NCBI GenBank assembly: GCA_020249505.1
Contig: JADCFN010000012.1
Location: 44,083 to 108,082 of the forward strand
Reading direction: 5' to 3'
DNA: 64,000 bases
Source of the DNA: Roseomonas sp.
Lineage (GTDB): Bacteria > Pseudomonadota > Alphaproteobacteria > Acetobacterales > Acetobacteraceae
Below, one piece after another: positions 37,226 to 46,361 of the stretch. Made by a program: the position numbers and the translations under genes. Position 1 is the first letter of the stretch, and the number at the start of each line of letters is the position of its first letter. The notes beneath the pieces are model-generated. The model was not told the origin of the DNA. It searched no databases and saw only the letters and a list, made by a program, of their open reading frames with translations.

Positions 37226-39529
37226 TCAGGCGGCGCGTTGTGGGCGCACCGCCAGCACTTCGCGCAAACGCTGCAGGCGCGCGCGGGCATTCTCACCCAG
37301 CTCCTCATCCGGGCCGGCCACGGTTTCCACCGCCTTCAACGCCTTCCGGCGAGAAGCCGCATCGGGCAGCAGCACCGTCAGCGCCTTGATCGCTTCTTCG
37401 GGGAAAAGCGTTGCGATCATGGTCTGGTCACGGATCACCGCCATGCGTTCTGCCGCACTCATCTGCGCAAAGGGCGCTTCGGTGGTGAGCAATTGATTGG
37501 ACCGCGCGAGGCGTGAACGCCGCACCGCACCGCGCGCATCGGCCAGCAGGATCATCATGCGAATGACCGCTTCCGCATAGCCGCCTTGCGCGAGCTTCGC
37601 CTCAGCCTCTGCACGCTGCGGCGCATCGGTGGTGACGGAATCCCGCGCAGCATCCGCTTCCGCATCATAATCCTCACCGGTGACGCCGGCGGCATGCAGC
37701 GTGCCATAGACGCCATGGAAGGCGATCTCCACCCAGGCATCGCGTAAATCGCGCATCGAATTCAGCCCATATTCCACCGAATCCGCAAAAGCCTTCTCAA
37801 ACGCCAGGAAGGGATTATTCGCCGCTACTGGCTTGCGATTCTGCCGCGCCAGCCCTGCAAGGGATGAAACCGGCCCCATCCAAGGGTTCATGTCGCTCAG
37901 CGCATAGCGGCGCCAACGCATCGGGTTCATCCGCCGCCGCGCTTCCGCACCCATTTCCGTGCTGAATTGCCGGATCACCGGGGACATCAGCACATCGTAA
38001 AGATGCTGGTTCAATTCGGAGATCTGCGCGACTGCGGGGAAGGCTTCATTCTCCGCCTCACCCGAAATCTCCCGCACATGGGCGATGGTGCGTTCCACCA
38101 GCTCCACCTGCCATGCGCCATGCTCATCACCCTCATGCCCGGTGATGACCATTTCATAGAGCCCGGGTGCCACGGATTCGATCATGTCGAGCGTGGTGGC
38201 GATTTCGCTATGTTCCTTCTTCGCCACCTTGCCGGAGACGAAAATGCCAAGATGGCCAATATCCTCATGCAATAGGTACACAATGGTTTGGCCGAGGGAT
38301 TTGATTTCGCGTTCATCGCGATAGACATCGGCAATCCAACGCAAGGCCTGTCCGGGCGGGGTGATATTGTCGCCGGCGGAAGCAAAAACGATGATCGGCG
38401 CCTTCACTTCGCGCATATTGAAGGTCTGGCCATCGCCCGCCGAAATACGCCCGGCGGCGAAGCGATTGCCGATGAACAGGTTTTCCACGATCCAGCGAAT
38501 CTCATCGCGGTTCATCAGGAAATAACCGCCCCACCAGCGTTCAAATTCCAGGAAGCGCTCCGCTTCCTCATCCACATTCTGGTAGAGGTCGAAGTATTTG
38601 CGGAACCAGGTATTGGCGGGCGACAGCGCCTCAAAATTCGCGACCAGATTGGCGCCGTCAAAACGGCCATTGCCCATATCGGCCATCAGCGCCGCCGGCC
38701 AACCACCGCCAGCGAGCCCGCCCAGATACCGCATCGGGTTCTTGCCCCGCTCACCCGCCCAATAGGATAGCGGGGCGCCATTCAGCACCAGCGCACCAAG
38801 CTGATTGGGCATTGATGCGCCCAGCATCATCACTGCCCAACCGCCCTGGCAATTGCCGATCACTACAGGCTTCGGCGCCTTGGGGTGCGCATCCGTGACA
38901 TGCTTCAGAAACACCGCTTCGGCGGCGGTAATGTCCAGGATCGTCTGGCCCGGTTCGGGGTCGCGGAAAAAGATCACGAAATAAACCGGGTGCCCGCGGC
39001 GCAAGGCCACCCCGACCTGACTGTCCGATTTGAAACCGCCAATGCCAGCACCATGGCCGGCGCGCGGGTCAATGATCAAAAAGGGCCGCAGCGCATCATT
39101 GCTGGGCGGCATGTCATCTGGCGGCGTGATGCGCACCAGCGCGTAATTCACCGGGCGCTTCAGCTTGCGGCCATCGACCACGGTTTCGTAATCGAAGATC
39201 AGCACGGGCGGGCAGCCGGCCTGCTCGTGGGAGACGAAGTTGTTGCCCGCTTCGCGCATCGTGTCCCAGAACAGGAAGCTACGCTGCGCTGCATCCAGCA
39301 TGTAGGAAGCTGCATCCATGACCAGGTTCTGCGGCGCCTGCATCAAGCCGCGCCCGGCCTTGGCCAGGCTTTCCAGCGGCGCCTTGGGGTTCAGCGCATC
39401 CGGCAGGGTGCGGGCGTGGCGGCCCACCACATCGGCCATGCTGCGGGACTGTTCCAGCACGCGCTGGGCGGTCACGTTGCCTTTGCTCAGCAATTCCCGG
39501 CCAGGGGGCATGGGGCGCTTGGTGGTCAT
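37226..39529 (-). CDS. DUF3141 alpha/beta-hydrolase (PHA-synthase-like)
   Basis: A 767-residue protein. Residues about 50-480 have an alpha/beta-hydrolase core related to PhaC polyhydroxyalkanoate synthases: nucleophile elbow VIGNCQGGWAV with cysteine in place of serine, acid FASAGDNITPP, and histidine in LHEDIGHLGIFVSG. The last third is a helical region with PVIRQFSTEMGAEARRRMNP and DMNPWMGPV, characteristic of DUF3141. It lacks the usual phasin or phaR neighbours. The substrate is unknown; a polyester or acyl-CoA is a guess from fold. It diverges from the NIPSNAP gene. Confidence 0.82.
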   Translation of the reverse strand: MTTKRPMPPGRELLSKGNVTAQRVLEQSRSMADVVGRHARTLPDALNPKAPLESLAKAGRGLMQAPQNLVMDAASYMLDAAQRSFLFWDTMREAGNNFVSHEQAGCPPVLIFDYETVVDGRKLKRPVNYALVRITPPDDMPPSNDALRPFLIIDPRAGHGAGIGGFKSDSQVGVALRRGHPVYFVIFFRDPEPGQTILDITAAEAVFLKHVTDAHPKAPKPVVIGNCQGGWAVMMLGASMPNQLGALVLNGAPLSYWAGERGKNPMRYLGGLAGGGWPAALMADMGNGRFDGANLVANFEALSPANTWFRKYFDLYQNVDEEAERFLEFERWWGGYFLMNRDEIRWIVENLFIGNRFAAGRISAGDGQTFNMREVKAPIIVFASAGDNITPPGQALRWIADVYRDEREIKSLGQTIVYLLHEDIGHLGIFVSGKVAKKEHSEIATTLDMIESVAPGLYEMVITGHEGDEHGAWQVELVERTIAHVREISGEAENEAFPAVAQISELNQHLYDVLMSPVIRQFSTEMGAEARRRMNPMRWRRYALSDMNPWMGPVSSLAGLARQNRKPVAANNPFLAFEKAFADSVEYGLNSMRDLRDAWVEIAFHGVYGTLHAAGVTGEDYDAEADAARDSVTTDAPQRAEAEAKLAQGGYAEAVIRMMILLADARGAVRRSRLARSNQLLTTEAPFAQMSAAERMAVIRDQTMIATLFPEEAIKALTVLLPDAASRRKALKAVETVAGPDEELGENARARLQRLREVLAVRPQRAA

Positions 39530-39586
39530 GGCATAGGCTCCTGTTTTGGAAGTCTTCCTGCGCCTCTAGCACGGGGGTTTCAAGTA

Positions 39587-39608
39587 TTTTTTGCGGTGCA
39601 GCAAATTT
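39587..39608. promoter_or_regulatory. TTTGC/GCAAA dyad in a divergent promoter region
   Basis: TTTGC (39590-39594) and GCAAA (39601-39605) flank GGTGCA, inside an A+T-rich patch of an otherwise GC-rich gap between the DUF3141 and NIPSNAP starts. TGC/GCA-rich sites resemble those bound by PHA regulators such as PhaR, but no such regulator is in the window. It could also form a small hairpin. Confidence 0.3.
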
Positions 39609-39683
39609 GTCGGGTGTCGGGCGCCTTGCCTTGCAGGCGGTCTCGGCGGAAGCTTGCCTATCGAGATGTGGAGAGAACGCCAA

Positions 39684-40367
39684 ATGTATGTCGAACAGCG
39701 CCAATATACCTTTCATCCGGGCAAGATGCCGCTTTGGATGGATGCCTATCAAAGCCTCGGCGGCCCGGCTTCAGGCCGGCATATGGGGCCATCGCTCGGC
39801 TTCTTTCAGGTGGAAGTCGGCACCATCAACCGCGTGGTCTTCTTCCGCGGCTGGGATGATATTGATACCCGCGAAGCAAGCCTTGCGGCGCGGGAGGCTG
39901 ATCCCGATTGGCAGGCCTTCCGCAAGCGCTCAGCCGAGACCGGGGCACTCGCCCAGCAGGAAGTCAAGTTCCTGAAAACCGTGCCTTTTTCGCCGATCAC
40001 CCAAGCCAAGGGCTTCCAATTCAAGCGCGAGATTGGCGGCACGGGCATGTTCGTCGATCACCGCACCTATGATTTCCACCCCGGCAAGATGGCCGGCTGG
40101 CTGGAGGCTTATGAGAAGTACGGCCTGCCCGTGCAAAAGCGCCTGCTTGGCCAATTGCTGCTTTTCGCGGTGACTGAGATTGGCCCGATCAACCAAGTGG
40201 TCTTCATGTGGGCCTATGAAAGCCTGGGTGACCGTGACCGCCGCCGCACCGCGATGATGAGTGATCCGGGCTGGGCCGAATTTGGCAAGGCAATTGCTCC
40301 GCTCGGCGCGCTCAAGCAGCAGACCGTGGTGGAAATGAAGCCGACGGCGTTTTCACCGGTGAAGTAG
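39684..40367 (+). CDS. Protein with two NIPSNAP domains
   Basis: A 227-residue cytoplasmic protein with tandem NIPSNAP-type (ferredoxin-like dimeric barrel) domains. Each starts with the same pattern: YVEQRQYTFHPGKMPLWMDAY near residue 2 and VDHRTYDFHPGKMAGWLEAYE near 120, giving an internal repeat of about 115 residues. Start ATG 39684 has GGAGAG eight bases upstream. Function of bacterial NIPSNAP proteins is unknown. It stands between DUF3141 and the ABC transporter operon, which it faces tail to tail. Confidence 0.85.
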   Translation: MYVEQRQYTFHPGKMPLWMDAYQSLGGPASGRHMGPSLGFFQVEVGTINRVVFFRGWDDIDTREASLAAREADPDWQAFRKRSAETGALAQQEVKFLKTVPFSPITQAKGFQFKREIGGTGMFVDHRTYDFHPGKMAGWLEAYEKYGLPVQKRLLGQLLLFAVTEIGPINQVVFMWAYESLGDRDRRRTAMMSDPGWAEFGKAIAPLGALKQQTVVEMKPTAFSPVK

Positions 40368-40392
40368 TCGCTTGTGGCGTGGTTTTGGGGCC

Positions 40393-41994
40393 TTACGCGC
40401 CAAAACCACGCCCGGGCACGGAAGCGAGCAGCGCTTGCGTATAGGCATGGCGTGGTGCTTCAAAAACCTGCGCGATAGGGCCGTGTTCCACCACTTCGCC
40501 GTCCTTCATCACCGCGACCAGATCACAAACCTGCGCCGCCACGCGCAAATCATGCGTGATGAAGACAATGGAAAGCCCAAGCCTTTCGCGCAAATCCGCG
40601 AGTAGCTTCAGAACCTGTGCCTGCACCGATACATCAAGCGCCGAGACAGGTTCATCCGCGACCAGCACTTCGGGCTCCATTGCCAGCGCACGCGCAAGCC
40701 CAATGCGCTGGCGCTGCCCGCCGGAAAATTCATGCGGGAAGCGTTCAATGGCCGCCGGGTCAAGCCCAACCAGCTTGAACAATTCCCGCGCTTTCGCCAT
40801 GGCTGCATCGCGCGACATGCCATGGATCATCGGGCCTTGTGCCACCAATTCCCCCGCGCGCCGGCGCGGGTTGAGTGAGGCATAGGGGTCCTGAAACACC
40901 ATCTGCACGCGCCGCGCCGCCTGGCGTGCTTCGCGCTTTGGCAAATGCAAAAGATCAACGCCATCAAGCCGAATGCTGCCGCCATCGGCGCGCACCAGCC
41001 GCGTGATGCAGCGCGCGAGGGTGGATTTGCCGGAACCTGATTCGCCGACCACGCCAAGCGTGCCACCCCTCGGCAAGGAAAGCGTCACATCCCGCACCGC
41101 ATGGGTTTCGCGCCGGCGGCGCGCAAATAACCCGCCGCTGCGATAGGTTTTTTGCACGCCTTCCAGCACCAGAATGGACTCGCTGGAAATTGGCCGCGCG
41201 GCGGGCGCCTTCAGCGGTGGCACAGCAGCAATCAGCGCCTTGGTGTAATCATGCTGCGGTTGATGCAGCACATCACGCGCTGGTCCCTGTTCCACCAGAA
41301 GCCCATGCTGCATCACCGCAACGCGATCAGCGATTTCCGCCACCACGCCGAAATCATGCGTGATAAACAGCACCGCGGTGCCCTTGCGGCGCTGCAAATC
41401 GCGGATCAGCGCCAGGATCTGCGCCTGGGTGGTAACATCCAAGGCCGTGGTCGGTTCATCGGCAATCAGCACCACAGGATCAAGCGCCAATGCCATCGCA
41501 ATCATGGCGCGCTGGCGCTGCCCGCCTGAGAGTTCATGCGGGAAGGCGCGCGCGGCCTCGGCTGGATGCGGGATGCGCACTTCGTCCAGCAGTGCCAGTA
41601 CGCGGGCTTCAATCTCGGCAGTGCTGAGGCTGGTATGGATACGAAACATCTCCGCGATCTGATCGCCAATGCTGCGCAAGGGATTGAGCGCGGTCATGGG
41701 TTCCTGGAACACCATGGCAATGCGGGCACCACGTAGCGCGCGCATGGTTGCCTCATCCGCGTTGGCAAGGTCCTTGCCTTCGAACAGGATGCTGCCGCCG
41801 GTGATGCGCACATTGCCGGGCAGCAGGCGCATGATGGCACTCGCCATCATGGATTTGCCGGAGCCGCTTTCGCCGACTACGCAGAGAATTTCGCCCGCGT
41901 TCAGGTCAAGCGAGACCTGGCGCAACGCCTCTGGCCGATCCGCCCCGCGCGGTAGCGCGACCGTCAAGCCTTGTAATGAAAGTACTGCGTTCAT
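40393..41994 (-). CDS. Fused dipeptide/oligopeptide ABC transporter ATPase (DppD-DppF type)
   Basis: A 533-residue protein with two complete nucleotide-binding domains. The first has Walker A GESGSGKSMMAS (about 43-54), signature LSGGQRQRAMIAMAL and Walker B VLIADEPT; the second has GESGSGKSTLARC, FSGGQRQRIGLARAL and VLVADEPVSALD. In many species these are separate DppD and DppF genes. The ATG at 41994 overlaps the permease stop (ATGA). It energises import through the two permeases encoded upstream. Confidence 0.93.
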   Translation of the reverse strand: MNAVLSLQGLTVALPRGADRPEALRQVSLDLNAGEILCVVGESGSGKSMMASAIMRLLPGNVRITGGSILFEGKDLANADEATMRALRGARIAMVFQEPMTALNPLRSIGDQIAEMFRIHTSLSTAEIEARVLALLDEVRIPHPAEAARAFPHELSGGQRQRAMIAMALALDPVVLIADEPTTALDVTTQAQILALIRDLQRRKGTAVLFITHDFGVVAEIADRVAVMQHGLLVEQGPARDVLHQPQHDYTKALIAAVPPLKAPAARPISSESILVLEGVQKTYRSGGLFARRRRETHAVRDVTLSLPRGGTLGVVGESGSGKSTLARCITRLVRADGGSIRLDGVDLLHLPKREARQAARRVQMVFQDPYASLNPRRRAGELVAQGPMIHGMSRDAAMAKARELFKLVGLDPAAIERFPHEFSGGQRQRIGLARALAMEPEVLVADEPVSALDVSVQAQVLKLLADLRERLGLSIVFITHDLRVAAQVCDLVAVMKDGEVVEHGPIAQVFEAPRHAYTQALLASVPGRGFGA

Positions 41995-42833
41995 CGGCCC
42001 TTGAGCCTTGGGTTGAGCGCGTCGTTCAAGCCCTGCCCAACCAGCGAAACCGCGAGCACTGTCAGCAAAATGGCAATGCCTGGGATGGCCGAGACATACC
42101 ATTGCACGCGCAGCACATCGCGCCCGAGCCCGATCAGATTTCCCCAGGAAGCGACATTGGGATCGGACAGCCGCAGAAACGCCAAAGCACTTTCCAGCAG
42201 AATGGCCACCGCCATGACAACGCTGGCATAGACAATCACGGGTGGCAGCGCATTGGGCAGGATTTCGCGAAAAATGATCTGTCCATCCCCCATGCCTAGC
42301 CCGCGACAGGCTTGCACGAATTCGCGGTTGCGCAAGGTCAGGAACTCAGCGCGCGTCAGCCGTGCGGTGGCGGGCCAGGAAACCACGCCGATGGCGACGA
42401 CGACTGTGGTGAGTTCCGATCCAAAAATCGAAACCAGCACCAGTAGCAGCAGGAAATTGGGCAGGGTCTGAAAGGCCTCGGTCAGGCGCATCAGCACATC
42501 ATCCACCACACCGCCGTAATAGCCGGCGAGTGCGCCGATCACGATACCGATCGCAACCGCGATGGAAGTCGCAACCAGGCCAATCAGCAGCGAAACCCGC
42601 GCGCCATGGAAGATTTGCGCCGCAATATCGCGCCCGGAATTATCCGTGCCGAGTGGAAAGCGCGGATTGGCACCTGGCCATTGCAGTGGGCGCCCTGCCA
42701 GCGCCAAGGGATCGCGCGGAAAGAACCAATCCGCCGTCAGCGCCATGATGATAATCGCAATCAGCAGCAACAGCCCAATGCCCGCTGCCGGGTTGCGCAA
42801 ATAGGCCAGCGCAAAACGCTTGAGCGCCGCCAT
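41991..42833 (-). CDS. ABC transporter permease (DppC/OppC type)
   Basis: A 280-residue membrane protein with about six segments. The N-terminal OppC_N segment (FALAYLRNPAAGIGLLLLIA) and GTDNSGRDIAAQIFHGARVS match DppC. The EAA loop that docks the ATPase is at about 175-195 (ACRGLGMGDGQIIFREILPNA). It overlaps the DppB stop by one base and the ATPase start by four bases. Confidence 0.92.
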   Translation of the reverse strand: MAALKRFALAYLRNPAAGIGLLLLIAIIIMALTADWFFPRDPLALAGRPLQWPGANPRFPLGTDNSGRDIAAQIFHGARVSLLIGLVATSIAVAIGIVIGALAGYYGGVVDDVLMRLTEAFQTLPNFLLLLVLVSIFGSELTTVVVAIGVVSWPATARLTRAEFLTLRNREFVQACRGLGMGDGQIIFREILPNALPPVIVYASVVMAVAILLESALAFLRLSDPNVASWGNLIGLGRDVLRVQWYVSAIPGIAILLTVLAVSLVGQGLNDALNPRLKGR

Positions 42834-43819
42834 CAGGGCGCGCCCCCGGTGCCGATGCGCGGATCCAGCCGCGCATAAAGCAAATCCACCAGAAAATTCA
42901 CCGCAATGACCAAAAGGGCGGAGATGAACACGATACCCAGCAGCGTATTCAAATCCCGCTGCACCACCGCTTCATAGGCAAGCCGCCCAAGCCCCGGCAG
43001 CGAAAAGACGCTTTCCACGACAACGGAACCACCCAGCATGGTGCCGGCTTGCAGGCCGATCAGCGTCACCATGGGCAGCATGGCGTTGCGCAGCACATGG
43101 CGTAGCATCACGCGGGTTTCATCCAGCCCCTTGGCGCGCGCCGTGCGTACGAAATCGAGCGTGAGGACTTCCAGCATGGAAGCGCGCATGATGCGGAGAT
43201 AGATCGCGAGGAAGATCAGCCCAAGCGTCAGTGTGGGCAGGACCAGATGCGCGGCAATGTCACGCAGCCGCGCAAAGCCCGTGAGGCCTGAGGCGATATC
43301 CTCAAACCCGCCGGCGGGCAGCCATTGCAAATGAACGGAGAACAGCACAATCGCCATCAGCCCGAACCAGAAGGAAGGGGTGGCGTAAAAAATCAGCCCA
43401 AGCGTGGAAATCACCGTATCGGGCCAGCCATTCACGCGCTTCGCGGCAATCACGCCCAGCACCAATCCCACGAAAAAAGCGAAGGAAAGGGCAGCGGTCA
43501 TCAGCGCAAGGGTCGCAGGCAGGCGTTCAAAAATTACGGTTGCAACGGGCTTGCCGTAAATGGCGGAAAAGCCAAGGTCGAAGCGGATCAGGCGCCACAC
43601 ATAATTACCAAGCTGCGCCGGGATGGAAAGATCAAGCCCGTAGAAGCGGCGCAGTTCTTCCGCCAGCTTCGCATCTCCGCCGCCGCCCATCTGCGCAATC
43701 AGCGCATCCACCGTATCGCCCGGCGCCAATTGCAGCAGCAGAAACATGGCGGCCAGAATGATCAGCAGCGTCGGCAAGGACGCCGCCAATCTTCGGGCAG
43801 CGAGGCTCAATACCCGCAT
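42833..43819 (-). CDS. ABC transporter permease (DppB/OppB type)
   Basis: A 328-residue membrane protein with six segments. A long N-terminal helix is followed by LLQLAPGDTVDALIAQ, and the EAA loop is near the centre (RTARAKGLDETRVMLRHVLRNA). The closing region GRLAYEAVVQRDLNTLLGIV is typical of DppB. It is 18 bases downstream of the binding protein gene and overlaps DppC by one base. Confidence 0.92.
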   Translation of the reverse strand: MRVLSLAARRLAASLPTLLIILAAMFLLLQLAPGDTVDALIAQMGGGGDAKLAEELRRFYGLDLSIPAQLGNYVWRLIRFDLGFSAIYGKPVATVIFERLPATLALMTAALSFAFFVGLVLGVIAAKRVNGWPDTVISTLGLIFYATPSFWFGLMAIVLFSVHLQWLPAGGFEDIASGLTGFARLRDIAAHLVLPTLTLGLIFLAIYLRIMRASMLEVLTLDFVRTARAKGLDETRVMLRHVLRNAMLPMVTLIGLQAGTMLGGSVVVESVFSLPGLGRLAYEAVVQRDLNTLLGIVFISALLVIAVNFLVDLLYARLDPRIGTGGAP

Positions 43820-43837
43820 CAGAAATCAGGCGCGCGG

Positions 43838-45436
43838 TCAGGAAGCGAGCCAGAGATCGTGCCAGGATGAAGACGCCCAGCGCGGCGTATTGGAATGATT
43901 GCGCAGGCGCCGATTGATGACCGAAACAAAAATCTGCTCAATCGGCATCCAAAGCGGCAATTCCGTATTCGCCCGGCGGACGAAATCGGCATAAAGCGCC
44001 TTGCGCCGCGCGGGGTCCAATTCCGTCGCGGCAGCGTCAATCACGCGGTCGGTTTCTTCATCCGTCCAACCCCATTGATTGGTCCAGGGTGCGCCGCGCG
44101 GTTGGCCTGAACGATACCAGACCGTGGTGGAAACCGCAGGGTCATTGCGATACTGGTGCCAGCCGGTCGCCAGATCGAAATTCCAATCATTATAGACGGT
44201 CCGCAGGAACCCTGCCGCATCCAGGCGCACGATTTCAACGCGGATGCCGACTTCATTCAGGGACTGCTGAATGAAGGTGGACCACAGCGCGATATCCTCG
44301 CCCCAAGGCGCGGGATTGAGCCGCAGATTGAAGCGCACGCCGCCTGCGCCGCGACGATGCCCGGCTTCATCCAGCATGCGGTTCGCCTGGGCGCGGTTGA
44401 AGGGGTATTGCGGCATATTCGCCGGATAGAAATCGGGCGAGGTGGTTGGGATTGGCCCGGTGCCAGCCTTGGCGAAGGGACCCAAGAAGTTTTCGATGAA
44501 GAAGGGAATATCCAGCGCATGCGCAATGGCGCGACGCACGCGGATATCGGCCAGGATCGGGTTGCGGAAATTGAATTCCAGCGTGTTCGTGCGCGCATTG
44601 CCTTCATTGCCGCGCGTGGTCACTTCAAAGCGCGGGTCGCGGCCAAGGCGGGTGAAATCAGCGATGGAAAGCGCGGAGAAGGGGCTGAACAGTAATTGCC
44701 CTGATTCCATCTGCGCCGCTGCCGCCGAACGGTCCGACACTACGCGCCAGACCACGCGATCCAGATAAGGCATATTGTTGCGCCAGTAATTCGGATTGCG
44801 GTCGGCGATGATGAATTGCCCGCGTTCATACTGCACGAAGCGGAAGGGCCCGGTGCCCATCGGCGCCGTATTGGCCGGGTTCTGGCGGATATCGGTGCCT
44901 TCATAAATATGCTTGGCGGAGATGTAGCCAAGATCAGGCAGCGCGCGCAGCAGCAGGTTCAGCGGCATGGGCCGGCTGTAGCGGAAGATCGCGGTATGCG
45001 CGTCTGGAGTGTCCACCGCCTCCAGGAATAATTGCAGCGTCGTCCCGTAATTCAGGATCTTCTTCCACATCTCCATGGCGGTGAATTGCACATCCGCTGA
45101 GGTGAAGGGCCGCCCATCATGCCAGGTGACACCCTGCCGCAGCTTGAAGGTGATGGTCTTGCCATCCGGCGTCGCTTCCCAGGATTCGGCCAGGCAAGGC
45201 GCGGGATTGCCGGCGGCATCCAGATCCACCAGCGGTTCCTGGATTTTGCCACCCACGATGTAAACGCCGGTGGAAGCCTGCAGGCTTGGGTTCAGGATGC
45301 GCTGTTCGGTCGGGAAATGCACCGTCATGATGCCGCCCCGGCGCGGTTGTTCCTGCGCGAAGGCGGCTTCTGGTGCAGCGACATTTGCGGCCAAAGCGGC
45401 GGAAGTCAGCAGCAAGGCCCGGCGGTTCATTTCCAT
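43838..45436 (-). CDS. ABC transporter substrate-binding protein (family 5, DppA/OppA type)
   Basis: A 532-residue periplasmic binding protein with a signal peptide MEMNRRALLLTSAALAANV ending near AAFAQ. Family-5 features are visible: WEATPDGKTITFKLRQGVTW (about 90-110), GTGPFRFVQYERGQ and YPFNRAQANRMLDEAGH. Ligand could be oligopeptides, but this family also binds nickel, opines or sugars. ATG 45436 is preferred over GTG 45445 because AGG lies eight bases upstream. It is the first gene of its operon. Confidence 0.9.
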   Translation of the reverse strand: MEMNRRALLLTSAALAANVAAPEAAFAQEQPRRGGIMTVHFPTEQRILNPSLQASTGVYIVGGKIQEPLVDLDAAGNPAPCLAESWEATPDGKTITFKLRQGVTWHDGRPFTSADVQFTAMEMWKKILNYGTTLQLFLEAVDTPDAHTAIFRYSRPMPLNLLLRALPDLGYISAKHIYEGTDIRQNPANTAPMGTGPFRFVQYERGQFIIADRNPNYWRNNMPYLDRVVWRVVSDRSAAAAQMESGQLLFSPFSALSIADFTRLGRDPRFEVTTRGNEGNARTNTLEFNFRNPILADIRVRRAIAHALDIPFFIENFLGPFAKAGTGPIPTTSPDFYPANMPQYPFNRAQANRMLDEAGHRRGAGGVRFNLRLNPAPWGEDIALWSTFIQQSLNEVGIRVEIVRLDAAGFLRTVYNDWNFDLATGWHQYRNDPAVSTTVWYRSGQPRGAPWTNQWGWTDEETDRVIDAAATELDPARRKALYADFVRRANTELPLWMPIEQIFVSVINRRLRNHSNTPRWASSSWHDLWLAS

Positions 45437-45615
45437 CGAAGTCACCTTTTCTTCCAGTGTTCAGAAACAGGATTGCGGCTTGCGGGCGGGTGCGTCAATC
45501 GCTGGTGGAATGATGGTGGCTTTCATCTCCCGACCCAGGCGTTTGGAGAAGGGACCGATAGGCTCGGCCGCAGTTTCGGAGAGAATCATTTGGGGGCCTG
45601 GGCGAGCTTGCAATT

Positions 45616-45672
45616 TGATGGCAAAATAAGCATAGTGATAGCATCGCAATCAGGGCCTCAGGATTGCCATCA
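45616..45672. promoter_or_regulatory. Inverted repeat at the toxin-antitoxin promoter
   Basis: TGATGGCAA (45616-45624) and TTGCCATCA (45664-45672) are perfect 9 bp inverted arms 39 bases apart; the second overlaps the antitoxin start codon. A low-GC patch between them holds a possible promoter: TTGATG (45615-45620), 17 bases, then ATAGCA. Antitoxins of the FitA type repress their own operon by binding inverted repeats, so this is a fitting operator. Confidence 0.5.
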
Positions 45673-45926
45673 TGGCCGCCGTCACCATCCGCAACCTGTC
45701 CGACGAAGCGCATCGTGCGCTGAAGCGCCGCGCCGCCCAGCATAAGCGCAGCACGGAAGCGGAAATGCGCGCCATTCTGGAAGAAGCTGTCCGCCCGCAA
45801 GGCCGCTTGCATCTTGGCACGGCGCTTTCGGAGATGAGCCGCAAAATCGGCGTGACCAATGCCGATATCGAAGCGCTAGAAAAGCCCCGCAGCGCCCGCG
45901 CGGCCGAGCCCCTCAGCTTCGAATGA
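45672..45926 (+). CDS. FitA/VapB-type antitoxin (ribbon-helix-helix)
   Basis: An 84-residue DNA-binding antitoxin. It begins MAAVTIRNLSDEAHRALKRR, then AAQHKRSTEAEMRAILEEAV, the FitA-like ribbon-helix-helix domain. The C-terminal half (IGVTNADIEALEKPRSARAA) is the toxin-wrapping segment. Its stop overlaps the toxin start by four bases. An inverted repeat lies across the promoter and start. Confidence 0.88.
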   Translation: MAAVTIRNLSDEAHRALKRRAAQHKRSTEAEMRAILEEAVRPQGRLHLGTALSEMSRKIGVTNADIEALEKPRSARAAEPLSFE

Positions 45927-46345
45927 TTCTGCTTGATACGAACGTCATTTCTGAAGCGATGAAGCCAGCGCCAGAGCGCGCCGTGCGTGACTGGCTGGAT
46001 GCGCAAGCGGCTGAGACGCTGTTTCTATCCAGCGTTACCATCGCCGAACTTTCCTTTGGCATTGCCGCACTGCCCAAGGGAAGGCGGAAGGACAACCTCT
46101 CCGCCGCGCTGGACGGGCTGCTTGAGCTTTTTGCCGCGCGTATCCTGCCCTTCGATACGGCGGCGGCGCAACGCTATGGGGAGCTTGCCGCGAAGGCGCG
46201 CATCGCCGGGCGGGGCTTTCCGACACCTGATGGCTATATCGCCGCCATCGCCGCCGCGCTGGGATTTGTGGTGGCAACGCGCGACGCAAGCCCCTTTGCC
46301 GCCGCTGGGCTCAAGGTCATCAATCCATGGAATGCGCAGCGCTAA
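45923..46345 (+). CDS. VapC/FitB-type PIN-domain toxin
   Basis: A 140-residue PIN-domain ribonuclease toxin. Acidic active-site residues are in MILLDTNVISE (D5), VTIAELSFGI (E42), TPDGYIAAIAA (D102) and VATRDASPF (D119), so it appears intact. It starts at ATG overlapping the antitoxin stop. Such pairs slow growth by cutting tRNA or other RNA when the antitoxin is degraded. The pair lies between a peptide transporter and a monooxygenase, with no other mobile features. Confidence 0.9.
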   Translation: MILLDTNVISEAMKPAPERAVRDWLDAQAAETLFLSSVTIAELSFGIAALPKGRRKDNLSAALDGLLELFAARILPFDTAAAQRYGELAAKARIAGRGFPTPDGYIAAIAAALGFVVATRDASPFAAAGLKVINPWNAQR

Positions 46346-46361
46346 AGCGCCGGGCGCGCCT

